Virus record (IMG/VR): IMGVR_UViG_3300032282_005105
Location: 1-30,222 of that record
From: a virus
Reading direction: 5' to 3' (one strand)
DNA length: 30,222 nucleotides
Each line of letters starts with the position of its first letter. Within the stretch, counting starts at the first letter, position 1. Below the pieces are notes generated by a model, which had not been told where the DNA came from, did not search any database, and saw only the letters and a program-made list of their open reading frames with translations. Positions 15,152 through 21,821 of this stretch are shown in pieces. The position numbers and the translations under genes are program-made.

Positions 15152-15979
15152 ATGGAAACAATGTTCGTTGATACATCCCGTGTCTCAGTTAGAGAAATCA
15201 GCAAGGCTGTGGCACGGGATTTTATCGAAAAGCATCATTATACAAAAAAAGCCAGTTCCACACGATATGCCCTAGGGATTTTTTATCGGGAAGATACTGA
15301 ACATATGTTCTTTGCTGGTGAGAACGAACAACTTATTGGATGCATGACATATGGACATCCTGTAAGTAATAGAACCGTTGATAGTATTGTAGATGGTTTG
15401 AAGTTGGATGAAGTATTGGAACTCACTAGATTAGTTATTCTTGACGGATACGGAAAGAATATTGAAAGTTATTCTATTGCACAATCATTTCAGTGGATGC
15501 GAGATAATGACCCACGAGTAAAGGTGTTGGTCAGTTATGCAGATCCAGAACAATCACATACTGGTGGCATTTACCGAGCAACTAACTGGATATATCAAGG
15601 ATGTGGATATTCCAAGTTAATGCCAGATTTCTCACTTCTATTAGAAGAAGGAGGATTGTGGATGCACTCACGAACTGTGGGAGCAAAATTTGGTAACAAG
15701 TCGGTAGAAAATTTGGCAAAACGAATCGGTCGCACCTTCTGGCGAAAGGAAGAAACCGCTAAGCATCGGTATATTTATTTTCTCTGTGATAAGAAAGAAA
15801 AGAAACGGATGATGAAGAACTTAAAAATTCCAGTTATACCGTACAACGATATTAAAGAATATGTACAGTTGATTCAAAAGGTCAATGTAAACAATGGTGT
15901 CGTTGAAAATATTGAAGTTATTCAAGGTGTAGATAATGGGTGGACGCCTCAAAAAGTACAATTGAAGGAGAGTGTATGA
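15152..15979 (+). CDS. Mom-like DNA adenine modification protein (copy 2)
   Basis: 275 residues. FIEKHHYTKKASSTRYALGIF at the start, then LIGCMTYGHPVSN, VLELTRLVI and VLVSYADPEQSHTGGIYRATN (about 125-145), follow the same Mom-family pattern as the gene at 8937. The two differ widely, and this one carries about 80 extra C-terminal residues, so they are divergent paralogues or separate acquisitions. It is expected to modify a DNA base. A GNAT enzyme with another substrate is the main alternative. ATG 15152 follows GAGGA at 15143-15147; ATG 15161 is also possible. Confidence 0.75.
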   Translation: METMFVDTSRVSVREISKAVARDFIEKHHYTKKASSTRYALGIFYREDTEHMFFAGENEQLIGCMTYGHPVSNRTVDSIVDGLKLDEVLELTRLVILDGYGKNIESYSIAQSFQWMRDNDPRVKVLVSYADPEQSHTGGIYRATNWIYQGCGYSKLMPDFSLLLEEGGLWMHSRTVGAKFGNKSVENLAKRIGRTFWRKEETAKHRYIYFLCDKKEKKRMMKNLKIPVIPYNDIKEYVQLIQKVNVNNGVVENIEVIQGVDNGWTPQKVQLKESV

Positions 15980-16722
15980 GAGTAGCTATTGTTTCGACCC
16001 CACGTACGTGTTCAAGTATGTTGGGAACTCTTTTCTCTACAAAGTTTAACTTAACAGATTATTCGGAATTGTTTTCCGAAGGTCCGGTTGTAAAACCTGT
16101 GGAAGAAAAATTACATATGATGACGCACACTGACGATTTTTCTGTAAAGATTACCAGTACTACGTTAACATTTTATAAGGACGTATTCGATTATCAGACG
16201 TTTCCGTGGCACGCATTTGATAGGATTGTGTTAGCCGAACGACTGGACATTGCTCAACAGGCAGCAAGTTGGTTACTATTATCATATTCACAGTCAAATG
16301 GTAATAGTGAACATAACGAATTGGTAAAATTTTTAACGGAAGAATTAAAAACACCGGAAAATATTCCACTTAATAGAAGTTTATTAAAATATATTTTAGA
16401 AACTATTCTATATTATTATGATGTAATTAAACCTCATTTGTTAAAGTCTGGATTGCACGTTAGTGTTGTTGACCATGAGTTGATGCAGAAAACGTCCGTA
16501 GAATATCTACCTGAATTAAATGAACGGTTGGGTATTAATTTTACACAAGAAGATGTTGACAAAATATCAAATCCAACGTATATTGATTATACGCCCTTCA
16601 TAGAAGCCCACAAACTTCGTGATGTAATAGAAGAAATTAAACAAGAGTTAACTAATGCCACCGAAGAAGAAACAAGTACAGACGAAGGAAACGAACCAGT
16701 CGAAAACGAAGGGACTGTTTGA
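15976..16722 (+). CDS. Stf0-like sulfotransferase (putative)
   Basis: 248 residues. VAIVSTPRTCSSMLGTLF at the start resembles the PAPS-binding loop of Stf0-type sulfotransferases (STPRTGSTLL). Near residue 90, IVLAERLDIAQQAASWLLL resembles the R-x-D-x-x-x-Q-A-x-S-W segment of that family. It may transfer sulfate from PAPS and is a second likely PAPS user besides the protein at 3327. Cys-Ser replacing Gly-Ser in the loop weakens the case. The acidic tail (EETSTDEGNEPVENEG) overlaps the start of gp62. The ATG at 15976 has AAGGAGAG at 15965-15972. Confidence 0.58.
   Translation: MRVAIVSTPRTCSSMLGTLFSTKFNLTDYSELFSEGPVVKPVEEKLHMMTHTDDFSVKITSTTLTFYKDVFDYQTFPWHAFDRIVLAERLDIAQQAASWLLLSYSQSNGNSEHNELVKFLTEELKTPENIPLNRSLLKYILETILYYYDVIKPHLLKSGLHVSVVDHELMQKTSVEYLPELNERLGINFTQEDVDKISNPTYIDYTPFIEAHKLRDVIEEIKQELTNATEEETSTDEGNEPVENEGTV
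16556..16584 (+). promoter_or_regulatory. Promoter for gp62, inside the upstream gene
   Basis: TTGACA, 17-base spacer, TATATT. It lies inside the sulfotransferase-like gene, about 70 bases before the gp62 start, and would let gp62 be made independently of the long upstream transcript. Confidence 0.62.
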
Positions 16723-17134
16723 TCACATAGATCAAATTTATGTTGGTCAAAACCCAGAATACTTTGATACGTTGTCTGATGCAGACAAGAAATCGTATAG
16801 TGTGTATATGGTCAATAAATTTTTAAGTATGAATCCACATCAATTACCGTTTGTGAATGAGATTCAGAAGTACGCACTACCAAGTGATACACACTATACT
16901 TTCTTCAGCCGAGTTATTCCGAAGGGGCGGCAGTTTAATAAGTACATTAAGAGTAAAAAGGAGTCCGTATATGAGTCGTGGATGGTTGACTTGGTTAGGA
17001 GACATTATGATGTTAGCGCAGCAGAAGCTACAGAATACATCGAAATCTACTACAAGCACAACAAAGACGAATTACGAAAGTTGTGCCAAATGTACGGAAC
17101 AGAAGAAAAAGTAATTAAGAAGGCTAAACTATGA
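16655..17134 (+). CDS. 62: Clamp-loader small subunit, T4 gp62-like
   Basis: 159 residues. The core follows T4 gp62: KSYSVYMVNKFLSMNPHQLP corresponds to the YSKFMVENALSQFP region. THYTFFSRVIPKGRQFNKY corresponds to AHFNYLMAAVPRGKRYGKW, and VDLVRRHYDVSAAEATEYIEI to the LAKRYQVNTNDAINY region. gp62 lacks ATPase motifs and completes the loader with four gp44 subunits. The lysine-rich N-terminus (MPPKKK) overlaps the preceding gene by 68 bases in another frame. A later start is unlikely because the next in-frame Met lies inside the conserved core. Confidence 0.85.
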   Translation: MPPKKKQVQTKETNQSKTKGLFDHIDQIYVGQNPEYFDTLSDADKKSYSVYMVNKFLSMNPHQLPFVNEIQKYALPSDTHYTFFSRVIPKGRQFNKYIKSKKESVYESWMVDLVRRHYDVSAAEATEYIEIYYKHNKDELRKLCQMYGTEEKVIKKAKL

Positions 17135-17613
17135 CTACTGCCGAGGAACTTATAAAAATGGTTGATTTGAGTTGGGCTAGATATTTTCGTGGAATTGCCG
17201 GACACGTAAAGCAAAAGTCAAAGGACAAATACACACAAATCGGCGCAGTGATTGCAGGTCCAGATAATGAAATTGTTTCTACTGGATACAATTCATTTCC
17301 TCGCGGTATTGATGATAGTGTTCTAGAACGTCAAGAACGTCCTGAGAAGTATTTTTGGTTTGAACACGCTGAACGAAATGCTATCTATAATGCAGCACGG
17401 ATTGGTGTATCCACAAAAGGATGCACAATGTATCTTACGTGTGGAATGCCATGTGCCGATTGTGCGCGTGGAATTATCAACGCTGGTATTAAAAAAGTTT
17501 ATATTGAACAGTTTAGTCAAGATGGTGCAAAGGGTTCGATGTGGGAAGAGAGTATTAAACGAAGTATGATTATGTTCAGTGAAGCTGGTGTGGAGGTAAG
17601 TTATTATGAGTAA
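17131..17613 (+). CDS. dCMP deaminase (cytidine/deoxycytidylate deaminase family)
   Basis: 160 residues with both zinc motifs: HAE at 79-81 (FEHAERNAIYNAA) and PCxxC at 107-111 (CGMPCADCARGII). Glu81 is the expected proton shuttle. It should deaminate dCMP to dUMP, which together with the dUTPase supplies dTMP precursor. It is shorter than T4 dCMP deaminase (193 residues) and nearer to ComE-type deaminases, so another cytosine nucleotide cannot be excluded. It overlaps both neighbours. Confidence 0.92.
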   Translation: MTTAEELIKMVDLSWARYFRGIAGHVKQKSKDKYTQIGAVIAGPDNEIVSTGYNSFPRGIDDSVLERQERPEKYFWFEHAERNAIYNAARIGVSTKGCTMYLTCGMPCADCARGIINAGIKKVYIEQFSQDGAKGSMWEESIKRSMIMFSEAGVEVSYYE

Positions 17614-17881
17614 TGGAAAAGGTGATTCACCAAGACCACTGAGTGTAGACCAAGAAACATTTAAAAATAATTGGGATAGAGTATTTGGTCCGAAAAAAAT
17701 TGACGATGGTTATGGTCAATATGTAAAGGAACTGCATACGGGAATGTTTTTTGAATGGTATCCTGGATTATCCGGTGATTGGGAAAAAGATCAACTTCGT
17801 TGGACATTGGTGAAACTAACCAAAGAAGCACAACAAATGGGACTATACAATGCACCACGGAAAGAAAAAGGGAACGACTGA
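17606..17881 (+). CDS. Conserved small phage protein, unknown
   Basis: 91 residues. The start MSNGKGDSPRPLSVDQETFKN, then WDRVFGPKK, is a motif I recall from many small phage proteins (GKGD.PRP...N.D.iFG). Its function is unknown. It is polar, with no membrane segment or cysteines. It overlaps the deaminase by eight bases in another frame; the start is supported by GAGGTAAG upstream. Confidence 0.65.
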   Translation: MSNGKGDSPRPLSVDQETFKNNWDRVFGPKKIDDGYGQYVKELHTGMFFEWYPGLSGDWEKDQLRWTLVKLTKEAQQMGLYNAPRKEKGND

Positions 17882-18074
17882 CACAGGTTGTTGGTATTCC
17901 ATACTTCAAGAAAATAATATATTTCATATAAGTGTTGGTAAGGGTGATTTTGTAATATACGAATGTTTTGAGAATCCACCGAGTCTAGAATTTCTAGACA
18001 ATAATGTATTATTACTGGAACAACAGTTATACGATAAATTTCCAATAGGTTCAAAAATAGATATTATTGCTTAA
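17850..18074 (+). CDS. Small hypothetical protein
   Basis: 74 residues, overlapping the preceding gene by 32 bases. Seen: GCWYSILQENNIFHISVGKG and an acidic C-terminal half. No motif is recognised. The ribosome-binding site is poor, so it relies on coupling or may start elsewhere. The absence of another gene in 17882-18074 and its clean fit between neighbours are the main support. Confidence 0.45.
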   Translation: MHHGKKKGTTDTGCWYSILQENNIFHISVGKGDFVIYECFENPPSLEFLDNNVLLLEQQLYDKFPIGSKIDIIA

Positions 18075-18094
18075 CCCACTTGACTTCGAGTGGG
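18075..18094 (+). terminator. Hairpin overlapping a promoter (possible terminator)
   Basis: CCCACT (18075-18080) pairs with AGTGGG (18089-18094) across an 8-base loop, right after the stop at 18074 and followed by a T-rich stretch (GTTTGTATTATATT). The loop contains most of the -35 box of the next promoter. A second site at 22162-22179 has the same design. Confidence 0.45.
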
Positions 18095-18108
18095 GTTTGT
18101 ATTATATT
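18080..18108 (+). promoter_or_regulatory. Promoter for the 18138 operon
   Basis: TTGACT, 17-base spacer, TATATT, in an intergenic gap, about 30 bases before the next start. The -35 box lies in a GC-rich hairpin. Confidence 0.7.
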
Positions 18109-18137
18109 ACATCTATACTATTCTAAGAGGAAATTAT

Positions 18138-18497
18138 ATGGTTACGGGGTTTGTTAATTATAAAGGATATACACGAGAAGATGCACTGGCAAGTGTTGGT
18201 GCTGGGTGGGCTGGTCTAATCAATCGTGTATTTGATGTATTAGAATCTATTAAAGGTGAAGTAAAGATTGTACAAGTCAAAGAAAAGTTTGGAGGACTTC
18301 GTATCTACACCGATTATGGTAACGATGAACTTGATCAAGTAATTCGTGAAGTGGGATATGAAAGTGTTAAAATTTGTGAAACCTGCGGCAAACCTGGTGA
18401 AGTACGAGGTAAGGGGTGGTATTATACATCGTGTGTTAAACATGCAAAACCTAGTGACCTTAAACACGGAGGTAACGATGCCGAAGAAGAAACCTGA
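18138..18497 (+). CDS. Conserved phage protein with cysteine motif
   Basis: 119 residues. GAGWAGLINRVFDVLESI, then VQVKEKFGGLRIYTD, then ESVKICETCGKPGEVR and YTSCVKHAK, form a pattern found in many small phage proteins of unknown function. CxxC plus a later Cys and His could bind zinc. ATG 18138 is chosen because AAGAGGAA (18125-18132) is well spaced and the promoter lies just upstream; the frame continues further 5' only as untranslated sequence. It overlaps the next gene by 20 bases. Confidence 0.68.
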   Translation: MVTGFVNYKGYTREDALASVGAGWAGLINRVFDVLESIKGEVKIVQVKEKFGGLRIYTDYGNDELDQVIREVGYESVKICETCGKPGEVRGKGWYYTSCVKHAKPSDLKHGGNDAEEET

Positions 18498-18705
18498 TAA
18501 GGAACTAAAATTACAGTTTACGGGTAAGATGAGTATACTTGTTGAATTGGAAGACCACGGACCAATTCAATGGCGCATTAATGATAAAGATACTACGATG
18601 GAAGTAGTCCGAGTGTTACTTAATATGAATAACATTACATCTGTTGATGGGTACGATAAGCGGGAACAAAAAACCTTTGAGAAGATTTTGGATGGTATTG
18701 AATGA
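18478..18705 (+). CDS. Small hypothetical protein
   Basis: 75 residues, starting MPKKKPDKELKL. It is basic at the N-terminus, with no recognised domain. ATG 18478 has GGAGGT just upstream, a strong site. It overlaps the previous gene and the nuclease gene, and so is held within a coupled operon with them. Confidence 0.6.
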   Translation: MPKKKPDKELKLQFTGKMSILVELEDHGPIQWRINDKDTTMEVVRVLLNMNNITSVDGYDKREQKTFEKILDGIE

Positions 18706-19607
18706 ATAAGATTTCCTACTCGCAGTATTCGTTGTGGGCAAACTGTCCACTCTCGTGGAAACTTCGTCATGTAGATAAAATTAAATTTGATGATAATACA
18801 ATAAATCTCATTTTTGGAACTGCTATGCACGAAGTAATCCAAGAGTGGCTGGAACAATATCATTACGCGGGTAAGGACAATCTTGCAAAGAGTGTGGACC
18901 TCAGTGAACCCCTCAAAACAAAGTTCATTACATTGTTCCAAGAAAACACTACGGTTGATGCAAACGGGAATAAAGTATTCTTGTGTGATAAGAAAACCCT
19001 AATGGAGTTTTACAATCAAGGGTGTGAGATTCTGTCGTATGTACAGCAACATCGTAATAAGATTTTCCCGTCAAAAGACACCGTACTTGCGGGTATTGAA
19101 TATCCTATTGAAACGGAAGTTCGTCCTGGTGTGACCTTTATTGGGTATGTGGATATCATTACCAAGAATGAAAAGACGGGCAAGGTTACAATTATTGATT
19201 TGAAAACTTCACGGTCTGGATGGACGCAGGCACAGAAGAGTGACCATATTAAACTGAATCAGATTTTGTTGTACAAGAAGTTTATCTCTGAGAAGTTTAA
19301 TACTCCACTGGAAATGATTGGGACGGAGTTTATTATTCTCAAGCGTACTATTAGTGAGAATAGTCCATATCCCATTCCTCGTGTGAGTACCTTCGAACCG
19401 TCTAACGGAAAACCTTCGGTTAACCGTGCATGGGGACATATTGAAAAGTTCTTGAATGAGTGTTTTGATGGTGAAGGAAACTATCGTACGGATTTGATTA
19501 CCGCGACACCAAGTAAAGATAGTTGTAAGTATTGTGTGTATAACGATAAGGAAACGTATTGTTCTGAATCATTTTACAAAATCAAAAAGGTTAAAGTACT
19601 TACATGA
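18702..19607 (+). CDS. PD-(D/E)XK nuclease, Cas4/RecB-AddB type
   Basis: 301 residues. The Cas4/RecB-type nuclease pattern is complete: GTAMHEV (His43), GYVDIIT (Asp151), VTIIDLKTSRSGW (Asp166, Lys168) and a following Gln-rich helix. Cys15 near the N-terminus plus three C-terminal cysteines (CKYC and a Cys after eight residues) match the four ligands of the AddB/Cas4 Fe-S cluster. It is probably an exonuclease used in recombination, end processing or host DNA breakdown. The Fe-S carrier at 1192 might serve it. No cas genes or CRISPR repeats are nearby, so a CRISPR role is not suggested. Confidence 0.82.
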   Translation: MNKISYSQYSLWANCPLSWKLRHVDKIKFDDNTINLIFGTAMHEVIQEWLEQYHYAGKDNLAKSVDLSEPLKTKFITLFQENTTVDANGNKVFLCDKKTLMEFYNQGCEILSYVQQHRNKIFPSKDTVLAGIEYPIETEVRPGVTFIGYVDIITKNEKTGKVTIIDLKTSRSGWTQAQKSDHIKLNQILLYKKFISEKFNTPLEMIGTEFIILKRTISENSPYPIPRVSTFEPSNGKPSVNRAWGHIEKFLNECFDGEGNYRTDLITATPSKDSCKYCVYNDKETYCSESFYKIKKVKVLT

Positions 19608-19819
19608 AATATTTTACCATAGCAGAACCCACATCGTTATCTGACAGTACACCAATATATACTACTTATTCGGAAGAAGAAATTTTACAAATGTATTGGG
19701 ATTACTGGTATGACAGAATGTGTAATAAGTTTGGTAAAGATGAAGTGGATAGTAAATATTCCAGACAAGATTGTATTGATGATTGGGCAATTAGTAACTG
19801 GGCATGGGAATCTAATTAG
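19604..19819 (+). CDS. Small acidic, Trp/Tyr-rich phage protein
   Basis: 71 residues. YSEEEILQMYWDYWYDRMCNKFG, followed by CIDDWAISNWAWES, resembles a small protein often seen in cyanophage-type genomes, function unknown. It is highly acidic and aromatic, a composition seen in protein inhibitors and DNA mimics; that link is only a guess. It overlaps the nuclease stop by four bases, which ties the two together. Confidence 0.62.
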   Translation: MKYFTIAEPTSLSDSTPIYTTYSEEEILQMYWDYWYDRMCNKFGKDEVDSKYSRQDCIDDWAISNWAWESN

Positions 19820-19827
19820 GAGTAACT

Positions 19828-20430
19828 ATGGAAAACCCAATGGTGAATTATTCTAAAATCATTGCTGAAACAAATAGTAAGATGTTTAACGTCCGAGATG
19901 AGTATAAGGATAATACCGTTGAAGAAAATGGAGAAATTTGCAAGGTGGACCGCTTGCCATTCTCGGTGGGATGTATTAATATTACAGGAGAGCTGAATAT
20001 TGGTATGATGATTCGGTCTGCCTCTTTGATGGGCGCAGAAAACTTCTATATTTTTGGGCGCAAGAAGTTTGATAAGCGGTCAACAGTAGGTGCAGAGAAG
20101 TACATGAACATTGTTCAATATCCGTTTGATGACCCGCTGACGGCTGATGAGGATATGTGTGATACGTTGTGTGCGCTACAAATGACGAAGAATTATCATA
20201 TTGTATTATGTGAACACGGAGGCAGGTCAATGAGTTTGAGTTGTAACACATGGTGTGATGTGAAGAATCCACTGTTTCTATTCGGAAGCGAATCACATGG
20301 TATTCCCGAAGTGATTTACAAACAATTTGATAGCGTGACGATTCCCCAACGTGGAGTGCTTCGGAGTTTCAATGTGAGTGCGGCAATGAACATCATTTGT
20401 TGGGATTACATTAAGGAGATGCATCTATGA
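19828..20430 (+). CDS. SpoU/TrmH-family RNA 2'-O-methyltransferase
   Basis: 200 residues with the three SPOUT motifs: NIGMMIRSASLMGAENFYIFG (about 57-77), LFLFGSESHGIP (about 148-159) and VTIPQRGVLRSFNVSAAMNI (about 171-190). The knotted fold binds S-adenosylmethionine and methylates ribose in tRNA or rRNA. The target is unknown; the tRNA-like RNA at 8807 or host tRNAs are possible. About 50 residues precede the core. The start has TAGGAG upstream. It overlaps the next small gene by four bases. Confidence 0.88.
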   Translation: MENPMVNYSKIIAETNSKMFNVRDEYKDNTVEENGEICKVDRLPFSVGCINITGELNIGMMIRSASLMGAENFYIFGRKKFDKRSTVGAEKYMNIVQYPFDDPLTADEDMCDTLCALQMTKNYHIVLCEHGGRSMSLSCNTWCDVKNPLFLFGSESHGIPEVIYKQFDSVTIPQRGVLRSFNVSAAMNIICWDYIKEMHL

Positions 20431-20579
20431 CACCAGAACTTAAAGAACTATTAATCACGGCACATAAATCTACTCTTGAAGCCATCAATCGTCGGTGGGA
20501 ATATTTGACATTGCCATTAGACGAACGATATAAAATCATGCAGGATTATATTAAGGAAAATCTATTTAAAGATATATGA
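20427..20579 (+). CDS. Small hypothetical protein (50 aa)
   Basis: Begins MTPELKELLITAHKSTLEAI and is wholly helical in appearance. ATG 20427 overlaps the methyltransferase stop (ATGA), with AAGGAGA at 20413-20419 as a strong site. The next gene begins at another ATGA. No family is recognised. Confidence 0.6.
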   Translation: MTPELKELLITAHKSTLEAINRRWEYLTLPLDERYKIMQDYIKENLFKDI

Positions 20580-20725
20580 GTAAAAAAATAAAAGAATTAC
20601 AACATGACATTGAGATGGCTGACAAAGTGTATTCAATGAACTACGCAGATGATGCACGATTGACTCTTCTTGAAAGCAAGGTTACCGCAATTATTGAATA
20701 TTTGCTTAACACAGAAAGTAATTAA
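20576..20725 (+). CDS. Small coiled-coil-like protein (49 aa)
   Basis: Begins MSKKIKELQHDIEMADKVYS; leucine and isoleucine spacing suggests a coiled coil over most of its length. It starts at an ATGA overlap with the gene before. TAAGGAAAA lies some 20 bases upstream. Small proteins of this sort are common in phage early regions. Function unknown. Confidence 0.55.
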   Translation: MSKKIKELQHDIEMADKVYSMNYADDARLTLLESKVTAIIEYLLNTESN

Positions 20726-20748
20726 ATAATGTATAATACATACCCCAC

Positions 20749-20777
20749 TTGACAAACGTTGCAACATAGGTTATATT
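20749..20777 (+). promoter_or_regulatory. Promoter for the 20837 gene
   Basis: TTGACA, 17-base spacer, TATATT followed by TAAG, in the gap 20726-20836. The leader is about 50 bases, AC-rich and unstructured by eye, ending in AAGGAGT. This is the best match to consensus in the window. Confidence 0.78.
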
Positions 20778-20836
20778 TAAGTATGTTCAAGAACGAACAA
20801 AAAACACCACAAAACACCATACAAGGAGTAACACAC

Positions 20837-21175
20837 ATGAAGTACATCATTGAAATGACGCCAGTTGGTTCCGCTACAACCGCTGACACCGCGATCAACC
20901 TCGGTCGTCCTGTATTGATTACCACTGCACATCGTGGTGTGTTCTTTGGATACTCGCATGATACGAGTGGGGAGACGGTGAAACTGTCTCGCGCCCGTCT
21001 CTGTGTCTACTGGTCCGAGGATTGCAAGGGCTTCACGGGTCTGGCGTCTACTGGTCCCACGGCAAACTGCCGTATTGGTGAACCCGCTGACATTGAACTC
21101 CGCAATGTCACCTCGGTAACGGAAGTGACGGCAGTTGCCGTTACACAGTGGGAAGCTGGTCACTGGTCGAAGTAA
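20837..21175 (+). CDS. DUF6948-like phage protein
   Basis: 112 residues. GRPVLITTAHRGVFFGYSHD, then TVKLSRARLCVYWSEDCKGF and GLASTGPTANCRIG, followed by ELRNVTSVTEVTAVAVTQWE, fit a common small phage family that I remember as DUF6948. Function unknown. It has its own strong promoter and ribosome-binding site (AAGGAGT, 20823-20829) and is followed by a strong hairpin, so it is a single-gene transcription unit and may be highly expressed. It is richer in GC than its neighbours. Confidence 0.68.
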   Translation: MKYIIEMTPVGSATTADTAINLGRPVLITTAHRGVFFGYSHDTSGETVKLSRARLCVYWSEDCKGFTGLASTGPTANCRIGEPADIELRNVTSVTEVTAVAVTQWEAGHWSK

Positions 21176-21186
21176 TGGCACCAATG

Positions 21187-21228
21187 TAACGGGGTGGCGT
21201 ACGAGTATATTCTACGCCACCCCCGTTA
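21187..21228 (+). terminator. Strong hairpin, probable terminator
   Basis: TAACGGGGTGGCGTA (21187-21201) pairs with the complementary strand at 21213-21228 with one bulged C: a 15-bp stem and an 11-base loop. It lies 11 bases after the stop at 21175. The tail, TGTTATATCCTT, is only modestly T-rich, so it may end transcription or protect the 3' end of the transcript. Confidence 0.7.
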
Positions 21229-21246
21229 TGTTATATCCTTATAAGA

Positions 21247-21279
21247 GACATCCTATGAACATTCCTGATTGGACGAATA
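21247..21279 (+). repeat. Direct repeat, copy A (translation-start region)
   Basis: 33 bases covering the start codon and first codons of the Gly/Tyr-rich gene. It matches copy B at 21519-21551 at 31 of 33 positions; the first 22 bases are identical. Confidence 0.85.
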
Positions 21280-21530
21280 CTAACACTGGCTACGGCGACG
21301 GCTACGGCGACGGCTACGGCGACGGCTCCGGCCTCGGCTACGGCAATGGCGGCGGCAGCGACGAGGGCATCGGCTACGGCTTCGGCTACGGCGTCGGCTC
21401 CGGTTACGGTGACGGCGGCGGCCTCGGCTACGGCTACGGCTACGGCTACGGTGACGGCGCCGGCGGCTCCGGCCTCAGCTACGGCTACAGCAATGGCTAC
21501 GGCGACGGCTTCGCCGAGGACATCCTATGA
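21255..21530 (+). CDS. Gly/Tyr-rich low-complexity repeat protein
   Basis: 91 residues. After MNIPDWTNTNT the sequence is almost entirely Gly, Tyr, Asp and Ser in GYGDG-type repeats, beginning with three exact copies of a 12-base unit (GGCTACGGCGAC) at 21288-21323. The body is very GC-rich against an AT-rich genome. Glycine-rich repeats of this sort occur in phage virion or tail-associated proteins and in phase-separating proteins; no function is assigned. The alternative frame is also open (Ala/Thr-rich), as expected for such repeats. GAGA a few bases before the ATG is a weak site. The stop overlaps the next start. Confidence 0.68.
   Translation: MNIPDWTNTNTGYGDGYGDGYGDGSGLGYGNGGGSDEGIGYGFGYGVGSGYGDGGGLGYGYGYGYGDGAGGSGLSYGYSNGYGDGFAEDIL
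21288..21510 (+). repeat. GC-rich imperfect tandem repeat
   Basis: Degenerate GGCTACGG/GGCGACGG hexamer and 12-mer units make up the body of the Gly/Tyr-rich gene. The block could expand or contract by slippage. Its base composition contrasts sharply with its surroundings. Confidence 0.8.
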
Positions 21531-21551
21531 ACATTCCTGAATGGGCGAATA
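21519..21551 (+). repeat. Direct repeat, copy B (translation-start region)
   Basis: Second copy of the 33-base repeat. It contains the stop of the Gly/Tyr-rich gene and the start of the membrane-protein gene, giving both proteins the N-terminus MNIP(D/E)W. Confidence 0.85.
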
Positions 21552-21820
21552 TTATGAAAAAAATCAAAGAAGCCGCAACATTATTTTTCATCCAGCTCCT
21601 GAGTTATACCGTTTGGTGTGTTAACTTTCGTGCTGTGGCTGACGCTCATTATCATACCGCCGCAATGAGCGACTTCATGATTGCATCTATAAATTTCTTT
21701 GTGATTCGTAGAATTGCACATGGGCAAGATCATCTACATCAGTGGTTAGGTTATGCATTAGGAAGTGTGGCAGGAAGTTATTTAGGTATTTGGTTATCAT
21801 CATCATTTCTAGGTGGTTAG
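21527..21820 (+). CDS. Small membrane protein, three hydrophobic segments
   Basis: 97 residues. Hydrophobic stretches at about 17-33 (TLFFIQLLSYTVWCVNF), 46-60 (MSDFMIASINFFVIR) and 73-94 (WLGYALGSVAGSYLGIWLSS) predict three inner-membrane helices. Size and topology would allow a holin, but no endolysin is nearby and the WLGYALGSVAGSYLGIWLS region fits other small phage membrane proteins as well. The start shares the duplicated initiation region with the gene before it and overlaps its stop. Confidence 0.68.
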   Translation: MNIPEWANIMKKIKEAATLFFIQLLSYTVWCVNFRAVADAHYHTAAMSDFMIASINFFVIRRIAHGQDHLHQWLGYALGSVAGSYLGIWLSSSFLGG

Positions 21821-21821
21821 T

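Noticed and set aside
15976-16722. Kinase reading of the STPRTCSSMLG loop at 15976
   Set aside because: The loop lacks the GKT/S of a Walker A motif, and the later R-x-D...Q-A-x-S-W segment fits Stf0-like sulfotransferases better.
18702-19607. CRISPR involvement of the Cas4-like nuclease
   Set aside because: No repeats with spacers and no cas1 or cas2 genes are in the window; the fold is common in phage recombination nucleases.
20505-20534. TTGACA with TATAAA at 18 bases inside the 50-residue gene at 20427
   Set aside because: The -10 box and spacing differ from the others and no gene in need of its own promoter follows closely; too weak to list.
20777-21184. Reverse-strand frame of 135 codons over the DUF6948-like gene
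   Set aside because: The + strand gene has promoter, ribosome-binding site and recognised pattern; the reverse frame has none of these.
21346-21540. Ala/Thr-rich open frame in the repeat region
   Set aside because: It is the alternative frame of the GGC-TAC repeats in the Gly/Tyr-rich gene, which has the better start and position.
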